This document shows positions 22,430 through 31,600 of a DNA stretch of 55,423 bases, in pieces; position 1 is the first letter of the stretch; each line of letters starts with the position of its first letter. The position numbers and the translations under genes are program-made. The DNA is from a virus: positions 1 through 55,423 of the IMG/VR virus record IMGVR_UViG_3300042892_000300, one strand, 5' to 3'. The notes beneath the pieces were generated by a model. That model was given only the letters and a program-made list of their open reading frames with translations. It had not been told where the DNA came from and searched no databases.

Positions 22430-22700
22430 ACCGCTAGACTTCACGAAAGTGGAGGCGCTGCGGAAGCACATGCTCCTGACAACTCGGGATATGTCCGAGG
22501 TGTTAGGGGTAAGCCGGATGACCTACTATGGTTGGGTAAACGGGAAACCGCTACGCAAGAACAACTTAGAGAATGTCAGGCTGATGCTGAAGAAGCTGCT
22601 GTCTGTGATGACGGACCATGGATGGCCTATGCCAGAAGTGATCGCCGCCGCGCAGAAGCAGCGGAAGGAGCGCCTCGTAGAACTATTGACTCAAGGCTGA
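22422..22700 (+). CDS. HTH protein of Cro/XRE type (putative)
   Basis: The 92-residue protein starts at the ATG at 22422 and overlaps the end of the SSB-like gene by 8 bases; an in-frame start at 22386 is not needed. A helix-turn-helix appears around residues 20-42 (TRDMSEVLGVSRMTYYGWVN), followed by a basic helical tail (RLMLKKLLSVMTD, then KQRKERLVELL). It is a likely transcription regulator, perhaps of the divergent region at 7750-8091, where a palindrome is present. Confidence 0.75.
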   Translation: MTKPLDFTKVEALRKHMLLTTRDMSEVLGVSRMTYYGWVNGKPLRKNNLENVRLMLKKLLSVMTDHGWPMPEVIAAAQKQRKERLVELLTQG

Positions 22701-22743
22701 TAAGGGTGGGGGGATATTTCTCCCCACCCAACGCAGGGGCACC

Positions 22744-25599
22744 ATGGATACAATTACATTTCTCACTCGGGTTCTCCCCGCACAAGGGTTCTACGCCAGC
22801 GCCAACCTCACTGATCAGGGGATGCGCCACGGGTATTACTCCACGGTGGAAGACCTCACTAAGTCGGTCGCTAGCATAAGCCAGCGTGGTGGCAACGCCT
22901 ATTACGCAGTCTCCGCGTTCACCCAGAAGGGCAAGCGCACACAGGACAACGTGCGTGTTGTCAAGACCCTCATGCTGGACATCGACTGCGGCCCAGATAA
23001 GCCCTACCCCACATGGCGCGATGGTCTGGCGGCGTTCAGTGCGTTCGTCACGACGCTCGGCCTACCCAAGCCTATGGTGGTGTTCTCCGGCAACGGCCTG
23101 CACATCTATTGGGTACTAACCGAAGAGCTTGCACCTGCACAGTGGAAGCCCCTTGGGCTGGCGCTCAAGGCTGCGGCTGCTGATCTCGGGCTGGCAATGG
23201 ATAACTCTGTTCCTGCCGACAGTGCCCGCATCTTGCGGCCAGTGGGTACCATCAATCTCAAGGGTGGCAAGGAAGTCAAGCTGCTGCTTGATGCGCCGCC
23301 GGTCTCACCGGACCTGATGCGCGCCAAGTTGGCCCAGTATATCGGTGTCGAGAGGGTTTCTACAGAAACAACGGCTCGACAAAGACCTACCAGTATGTTG
23401 GCACAAGCTCTCGCCGTAGTGCAGGAGTTCCCCGAGGCTGATGCTGATGTCCTCATTGCCAAGTGCCAGCAGTTGCGCTGGGGTGTAGAGAACCAGAAGG
23501 ATGTAGACGAGCCGTTCTGGTATGCGATGCTGGGTATCGCTGCGTACTGCACCGACCCGGAAGCGACAGCCGTTGCATGGTCAAGCCAGCACCCCAACTA
23601 CGACCAGACCAAGACGCTCCAGAAGATGGAGCATTGGAAGGTATCGGTCAGTGGGCCAGCGACATGCAAACGGTTTCACGAGGAGCGACCCAAGGGGTGC
23701 ACGGGGTGCCGGTTCCAGAACAAGATCACAGCCCCGACACAGATCGGTGCACAGCACAAGGAAGTTGATATCGCGGTCACTGCACCCGATAGTATCGGTG
23801 CTGCCGTGCCTCTGCCGAAGAGCTACAAGCGTACCGATACCGGCATCAAGCAGACTGTGGACGGAACCGATATCGACATTAGCCCGTTCGATATCTACCC
23901 CACCGGGTACGGCAGGGACGAGGCACTGGGCTACGAGACAGTGCGCTACCACTGGGATCGTAAACATTCGGGTTGGCAGGAGTTAGCTTTACGCCAAGCA
24001 TACCTCACAGACACACGTCTGCGGGAGTTCACCACGGCTATCGCGGATCAGGGCATCGTCTTGAAAACCGAGAACCAAACAAAGATGTTCCAGTTTATGC
24101 TCCGCTCATACATGGACAAGCTGCGCGAGATGCGCGCGATGACGAACCTCTACAACAGCATGGGTTGGAAGGATGACTACCGCCAGTTCGTGCACGGTAA
24201 CACGCTCTACCGCCGCCTAGACGATGGCTCCGTGGCGAAGGAGTCTATCGCACTGTCAAGCACAAGCCAGCGGTTGGGCGGTGAACTCTTCACTTCGATG
24301 GGTAACGCGCAAGCATGGTCTGATTTCACTGCGCTGCTTGAGACAGCCAATATGCCAGCGCATATGTTCTCTATAGGTCTGGGCCTCGCGGCTCCCCTGC
24401 TGGTGTTCACCGGTCTCAACGGTATGACAGTCTCGTTCTGCGGACCATCAGGGGCGGGGAAGACCTTGGCTCAGTTGTTGCAGCAGTCTCTTTGGGGCGA
24501 CCCACAGAAGTTACACTTCGCGTCCAAGTTCACACCGAACAGCCTGTATAATCGGCTCGGTCTGTACAGCAATCTACCTATGACTATCGATGAGACTACG
24601 CTCACCGACCCAAAAGAAGTAGGTGACTTCCTGTACATGGTCACGCAGGGGCGGGACAAAGCCCGACTGACACGCGGTGCTGAGGAGCGCGAGGTCAAGA
24701 CATGGGCGACCATAGTTTCAACCTCAACGAATATCGCGTGGGCCACAAAGCTGGCTGGTCTCAGCAGCGCCACAGACGCACAGCTTATGCGTTTGCTTGA
24801 GGTTTCCATGGACGTGCACCCGGTGTTTGCCAACAACACATCGGTGGGGCGTAAGATGTTTCAGTTCGTCACCACCAACTACGGATTGATTGGCCCGCTG
24901 TTCGCAGAGCATATGCTGAAGATGGGGCCAGTCGCGATCAAGGCACTGATCGATGACGCGATGGCGACATTCGGCGCACGGTACAAGGCTGAGTTCAGCG
25001 GCGAGGAGCGGTACTGGGAAGTCACCATCGTGCTGACAGACTTGGCTCTGCGCATTGCGTATGAACAAGGGTGGATCAAGTTCAACCCAGCCAAGGCTAT
25101 CGAGTGGGTGCTTGAGCAGACCGGCATCATCCGCCGCAACATCGAAGCCAACAAGATGGATACCTACGATATCTTGTCCGAGTACCTTAACGAGAACACA
25201 CGGACAGCTTTGACGGTGATGCACACTCTCGGCCAGCCGCCAGTGCCGCTGTTTAATCGTATGCCACACGGGGAACTACGTATTCGTTACGACGTGATGC
25301 GCAAGACATCGACTGGTCTCTTCGACCACGGCACCCTGACCATTGACCGCACCCACATCAAACAGTGGCTGGCCATGCACAACGCAGACTACCGCCAGAT
25401 GCTGAGAGACTTTGAGACCGAGGGTGTCCTTGTTCCGCTGAAGCATGACAAGGCGTACCTGAGCAAAGGCACGGACATCAAGATGGGCCAGTGCTACGCC
25501 ATCGCCCTGAACCTAAACCACCCGCGCCTCCGGGGTATCTTGGAGGAGGCTGACCAAGCCTTTGACACGCAAGTGCTTGGCCAGTTGAAAGTCGTCTGA
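22744..25599 (+). CDS. Primase-helicase (AEP-like primase plus DUF927-type helicase)
   Basis: The 951-residue protein is the last early gene. The N-terminal ~250 residues show AEP (prim-pol) features: a DxD pair near residues 79-81 (LMLDIDCGP), then SGNGLHIYW near 115-123, a normal primase histidine motif. A middle region has Cys pairs (CKRFHEERPKGCTGC). The C-terminal half holds a Walker A near 566 (CGPSGAGKTLAQ) with an ID(E) strand near 616 (MTIDETTL), typical of the DUF927 superfamily-3-like helicase. The protein should unwind and prime phage DNA. Its stop is two bases from the facing late gene. Confidence 0.88.
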   Translation: MDTITFLTRVLPAQGFYASANLTDQGMRHGYYSTVEDLTKSVASISQRGGNAYYAVSAFTQKGKRTQDNVRVVKTLMLDIDCGPDKPYPTWRDGLAAFSAFVTTLGLPKPMVVFSGNGLHIYWVLTEELAPAQWKPLGLALKAAAADLGLAMDNSVPADSARILRPVGTINLKGGKEVKLLLDAPPVSPDLMRAKLAQYIGVERVSTETTARQRPTSMLAQALAVVQEFPEADADVLIAKCQQLRWGVENQKDVDEPFWYAMLGIAAYCTDPEATAVAWSSQHPNYDQTKTLQKMEHWKVSVSGPATCKRFHEERPKGCTGCRFQNKITAPTQIGAQHKEVDIAVTAPDSIGAAVPLPKSYKRTDTGIKQTVDGTDIDISPFDIYPTGYGRDEALGYETVRYHWDRKHSGWQELALRQAYLTDTRLREFTTAIADQGIVLKTENQTKMFQFMLRSYMDKLREMRAMTNLYNSMGWKDDYRQFVHGNTLYRRLDDGSVAKESIALSSTSQRLGGELFTSMGNAQAWSDFTALLETANMPAHMFSIGLGLAAPLLVFTGLNGMTVSFCGPSGAGKTLAQLLQQSLWGDPQKLHFASKFTPNSLYNRLGLYSNLPMTIDETTLTDPKEVGDFLYMVTQGRDKARLTRGAEEREVKTWATIVSTSTNIAWATKLAGLSSATDAQLMRLLEVSMDVHPVFANNTSVGRKMFQFVTTNYGLIGPLFAEHMLKMGPVAIKALIDDAMATFGARYKAEFSGEERYWEVTIVLTDLALRIAYEQGWIKFNPAKAIEWVLEQTGIIRRNIEANKMDTYDILSEYLNENTRTALTVMHTLGQPPVPLFNRMPHGELRIRYDVMRKTSTGLFDHGTLTIDRTHIKQWLAMHNADYRQMLRDFETEGVLVPLKHDKAYLSKGTDIKMGQCYAIALNLNHPRLRGILEEADQAFDTQVLGQLKVV

Positions 25600-25601
25600 G
25601 G

Positions 25602-28600
25602 TCAGTACGAGAGGATGTCGAACGTGCGTTCGATGTCTTCCCGTCCAGCCTTAGGGACTGTACGCAGGGTGCGCTCCTTGGCGGGACGCTTTGCCTCCTT
25701 CAGTGCCCGGGCCGACCGGCCACGGAAGTCAGCGATCTGGAGACCAGTACCCTTGGCACCTTTGTTCCACTCGTCAACAGCAGACTCGATCTCTCGCGCT
25801 CCAGCATTGTCGCCTTCGATCTTGGCCTTGACCCACGCCGCACGGAACCCAGCCACAACATCTCTCTGGTAGTCTGTGACCCGGTTGCCGATCCGGATGA
25901 CGCTATACTGTTCAGCCGCCGCCGCTGGGTAGAACCCGAGCAGGCGCGCAGCGAGTACACCAGCCCCGATATCCTCGTCGACGATAGAACCCTTGCGGTT
26001 CACGATTGCGTCTGCCTTGGCGTATGCCACGGTGTCACCGACCGCTCGCATCATGGTGACAGGCGACTCACGCGCAAGGTCAACAAGACTGACCCGCTCA
26101 GAGAATGGAACACGCATCAGGTTGGCCAAGAAACCAGCGGACCCAATGAGCGCCGAGGGGGCTGGACCAGCGATGTCTGTTAGCTCTCGACCAACGTCGG
26201 CACCTGCGAGTAGGATACCTGAGCCGGGGATCACATTACCCAAGGACACGCGCCCGCCGATGTCTGCTGGCACAGCGCGGTTGACTAGACCCTGCATGAA
26301 GAAGGGTGACATACCCGGGAAGATGCCGTCGAGGAACTTGGCAATCTCCATGCGGATGCTGCCGGACTTGAACCCGAGAGCCTGAGCGAGCGTGTCGATC
26401 AGGTCTTCGAGGTCTTCAGCGAAGGGCAAACCCTGAAGGCCAGACAGCATCCACAAACTAGCCAGCATGGCGATCTTACCATTACGAGACAAGTTAGAGA
26501 ACAACTGGATCGAGGTCGTCGGGAAGACCTTGTACATATACAGGAACGACTGGATGCCAGAACGCCATGCAGGTGGGCGGTTAAGCACCGAGTACTCACC
26601 CATGGTGAGGTTCAAGGCTTCGACGGCGAACCGCCGCGCCGACTCGCTGGCCTTCTTGTCAGATACACCAGCCGATGTCTGTCGGTTGTACTCAAGGCGG
26701 TAGGCAGCGAGACCCAATGTGCGGCGTGACGCCTGCTCAGTGAGGTTGAACGGTAGCATCCACCCATCGATGAACTTGCGCAGGAACCCTGAAGATGTCT
26801 GGCCGCGCGCTGTGTTGAGCAGCGCGTTGGTCTGTGCGGGGATCATAGCGCCCTCGCGGATTTCCTGTGCGATGAACGCTGCCTCATGGGCCTTGAGTCC
26901 GTACCGGGCCTGAAGGTCGGTGCTCTTGGTGATCGCGTCGTAGAACTCAGCCGTGTTGGCCTTCAGGTTCGTCATACCAAGGGCACCAACCTGTCCCATT
27001 GCTACATGGAACGCAGCCACAGAGGGACCCATGCCGAAGCCGCCGCCGAACCCATTGCTGGGGTTGTAGCTGGCGAGGAACGGCAGTCCATTGGTGTACG
27101 CACTGATCAGGTTGAGTGCACCCGTAGCGATGGACCCGCCGAGTTGCATGATACTGGTGGTTGCCCGAACGCGCGCCGCGATCTTACCGGTTTCAAAGTT
27201 TGATTCAGTGACGCTGCGGTTGTCGTCGAGGAACGCCACGGTACGCGAAGCCTCATTGTAGAACTGGTTGGCCCGCTTCGGCTTACCCGCAGGATTGGTC
27301 TGCTCGTACATGAACCGGTACCGCTCATACTCACGGGTCGCCAAAGCACGTTCGTCAGGCGTCAGATTGGTATCCTCAGACATGGCTTTGAGGTCAGCCA
27401 GCAGCTTGGCATCACCGTTCCATAGGCGCTGAGTGGACTCCATCGACAGGTTCATCAGTTCGCCCAACTGCGGACGCATGATAACCTTGGAGATCGTGGA
27501 CGCGCGCGAGTCGATGTGCCGGGACACAGCACGGATGGCATCCGGGTCAGCACCCGGAGTGAACGCGCGAAGCAAACGATTGCGAGCCGTACTGTTCTGC
27601 CGGGTCAACGCCGTGACCACCTTCTCAACTTCTTTCGGTGTGAGCGTGATATCCAACTGGCGCAGGCCATAGGTAAACTCATTGAGGTTTAGTTCCGGCG
27701 GTCCAGCGATGGCGTCAAGGGATGTCTCTGGCACAGCGCGTAGCACCACGGTCTGCATGGTAAACTCATTGGCATCCGGGCTGTACGCCTCAACCTCATA
27801 GGTCTTGTCACCGAAGATATCGTTGATCCCCTTGGCAATGCCTTCAGCTTCGCTCTGCGCTTCGACCTGCGAATAGATCAGGCGCTCGCGGTACGCATCT
27901 GCAAGGCGCACAATCTTACCGGTCCGAGGGTTGGTAGCCTCGACGCGGACTTGGAACTGGCCTTCGCGCAGCAGCGGCGTATACCCAGTCGCGAGTGTGC
28001 GCCGGGTGTACAAGTCTGCGTCCGAGTTGGACACCTCCAACATCAGGATTTGTTTGATCCTATTCTGGATCGTGAACTTGTTACCCTCCCCGAGTTTCAG
28101 GCGAGCGCGGAACGCGCGAAGCTGGGCGACGATATCGTCAGCCGCCTTGCCTTCGAAGAAGGTAGCGACCGCCGCGAAGTCACTGTCCTTTCCACCAGCG
28201 GGGATAAGCGTCTTGTTGACCGCAATGATGAAGTCGTTGCCGGACCCCATGGCGTCGGCATTGAGCCGTGGGTATCCACGCTCATCGAAGGTGATGTCTG
28301 CTGTATAGATATCTTTGTAGGTCTTGATGATGCGGCGCAGCAGTTCACGCTCAGCACTGGTCAGTCGCTTGGTCTCGACAAGTTCATCGAACTGCTTGAA
28401 CGCGATCTTCTGGTCTTCGAACAAACTCTGATAACGCGCCCGCAGAAGCTGGAGTTCCACATCGTTGACGGTTGCGCGCAGGCTGGTGTAACCGCGCCAC
28501 TCGATGCTGTCCTCAGTAAGCCCGGGGATGCCAGCAAACTTCTCAGTGCGCATCGTACCATCGGGCAGCGGCACGGTATAGGAGAAACCATCTCTGGCCT

Positions 28601-31600
28601 GCGCAAGAGTGACCATACCCTGCTTAGTGAGCTTGTCGATCTCGGGCTGGTTCGGCGTCAATACGCCGTCCTTAAAGTCGTATAGCGGTGTGCCCTTGAG
28701 TGTGCGAAGGTCCGTGATCTTGGAGACAGCCAGTCGCTGAGCGTCATACATCAGCTTGCTGATCATCGCGGTCTGTTCGTCGGTCGTACCGAAGTACTTC
28801 CCGAACACTGCCGTGTTAAAGACCTCAGCGTTCCGCTCGTTGCTCGACACACGAATGCTGGAGGTGAGGTTCCTTGCGGCTTCCAACACTTCTTCCAACC
28901 GGTTCAACCCCGGGTTCAGGCGCGAACGAAAGTTGGCAAGACTCAGGAACTCAGCCTTGAGGCGGTCGAACCGGTCGATGTTGTCGCCGGTAAGCCCCTT
29001 GATGGCACCCCATGCAGCTTCGAAGTCGGTCGGTGTACCACCCACGGTATCACGCACCAGTTCGGCAGACTGGTTGTCAGAATAGAGATCACCCACCGTG
29101 GAGAAGCGCCCGGTTGATACATACCCGAGACCATGCTCAGTGTCGTAGAGATCGCCGAAGACCTTGGCCGCGTCGAAGATGCTGGGCTTGCCGGTCCGGA
29201 CGTAGGAGCGGGCGTGTTTCAGGGTGTAGCGCACCATCTCGTCGCCGAACTTAACACCCAACTTGTTGAGCGCACCCTTGATGGCGTTCCAGACCCGGGC
29301 CACGACGCTGGTGTCCAGCACAGCAGCAAAGTCCGACAGGTATTCTTCGACTGCCTCAGCGCGCGGCATCCCATTGGCCACGGCGACATCCACGTCGGCC
29401 TTGATGGCTGGGCTGGCGTTGTATATCGCATCCATGACAGCGTTGAACTGTGCCGCAGGGATGATCCCGCGCAGGCCGAAGTGCCCGATGGTCTCATGCG
29501 CGAGGACAAAGTTCAGGTGCTGCTCGTTGGCAATGCGGTCCGTGAAGATCACGACGTTGCCGTCGCCGAACGAGAAGCCCGCAGCTTCCGCCGTAGCGAA
29601 GTCACCCTCAGGGCGAGACGCGATAGCCTGCTGGTAGAGCTTCGGGTTCTTGGCCTTCATGTCCGCTTGGTTACGAAACACAGACATCTTTGGCTTGGTT
29701 ACCAACCGCGAAGTGAACCGCGTGATGGCCATACGCAGCTTGCCAACAGCAGGATCAGGACGATCTGGTGTGTTGAAGTCAGAGAGTTTGAACCTACCCT
29801 CCGGTGCTGGCGGCGTCAGTAAGCGTTCTACCCGACCGATTTGTTTCGGCTGCTGTGTCGCAGTCGCTGTCTTCCCTGTAGTCGTAGTCGTAGTCGTAGT
29901 CGTAGACGTTGCAAATGTCTTACCAGTTGCAGCCGTCTCATCAGGCAGTACAAACAGAGCGCCACCGTCCATCTGGTCAGCGTTGGCCTCCATGACATCG
30001 ACGATGACAGATTTCATCGTATTGATACAACCCGTACTGATCTTGTTATCAGTAGCATCAGCGTTTGTGATGCGGCCCAAGCGGTTCTGACCAGTGGCTT
30101 GCACGATCCCATGCATCGCTACAAATGCAGCACCACCAGTTGGAGCCTGACTCCACACTAAGCCACCTGTCTCCGGGTTGACCAGTGCGTAGAGGACACC
30201 ACCTTCGTATCCACCGCGCGCAATCCGCATAAGGCGGAACTTACCTGCTGGAGTCTTACTCCCTGCAACCGCTTCTTTGGTGTTAACGATTGTGTCGCCC
30301 GTGTCTTTACCAAATAGAGCCGACGTGCTCGACAGATGTTTGCCATTCTTGTCGAAGATATGGACCATACCCGCTGGCTTGTCGGCGATGATGAAGCCTT
30401 TACCAGTGCGGATCGCGCCCGGGGCCACAGTCTCATACACCCCAATCGCACGGTCAGACATGCTAGGACGTGCCGCTGTGGGTACACTCTTGCGTACCTG
30501 AGATGTTTCAGTCGCGCTGGCGACCTGATTGAGCGTAGCCGCGTTAGCCGCTGAGAACCGCGAAGTACCGATAGGGTTGACAACAACAGTGAATGCCACG
30601 ACGGCGACTACGAGTTTGCGTATGATAGGGCGCAGTGCGGCCTTGAGCGAGTCCAATCGAGACGGCTGTTTAATCGTGGCAATGGTATCGTTGACGAGGT
30701 TCTCGCGGACAGTGCCGTTGTATTCCGTCTCGTCGTAGGCTTCAGCAGCAGTCTGCTTCTCTTCAGTGGTGAGTGTTTTATCTACGAGTTTACCCACCTC
30801 AGCGGCTTCACGTTCGAGACGCGGGGCTTCTACCGGAGTGCTGCCGGGTTTCTCAGTAGAGACAACGCTATAGATCGGCTTGCCAAATACCTCAGCGACG
30901 GGCTGCATGTTGGCTTTGCCGTCAGCAGTGAAGTAGCTGCGCAGTGGGTAGCCATTGACGATAGCGTCCCGGTCAGCCTCGTTCACCGTGGTATAGAACT
31001 GCTCCAGTGCTGCCGGAAGATTGGCGTATGTCTCCCTGCCGCTGCCAGCTTGTGAGAAGGTGAACGGCTTGTCGAGGCTGGATGTCTTCAAGTTACCGTT
31101 GATCAGCGCCGTCACCTTGGACAGCGAGACGTTGGATGCCAGCAGCTTTGAGTCTGGTTTTGGTGCCTTGGTCTGGGCAGGTTCGACCTTAACCGCGAAG
31201 GCTTCAGTCGCGGCCTCACGGATCGCGTCGTCTTTGAGACGCGCGATGTCACTGACGTTACCTCGGCCAGTGGTGATCGAACTAACGAGGTCATTGTCCA
31301 CAGCAAACTGGAGCCATGGGCGTGGCGAACCATCTTTGCTAGACGCCGAGAGTTCTTCACTCTTCGCCAGACTGTTGGCCAGTTCAACGAACTGATCCTC
31401 GATAGTCTTACCCACACCATCTTCGGGAAACGTCACCTCGATGAATGCTCGGGCCTTGTCCGTGGCGTTCTTGGCAGCAGCACCAGTACCGGGTTCAGAG
31501 AAGTATGCGACCTCGACGAGATCATACACAGCCTCCTCGATGTCGGCCTTTGATTTGCCGGTCTCAACGTAGTCGATGGCGCTGTCCACCTGCTCACCGA

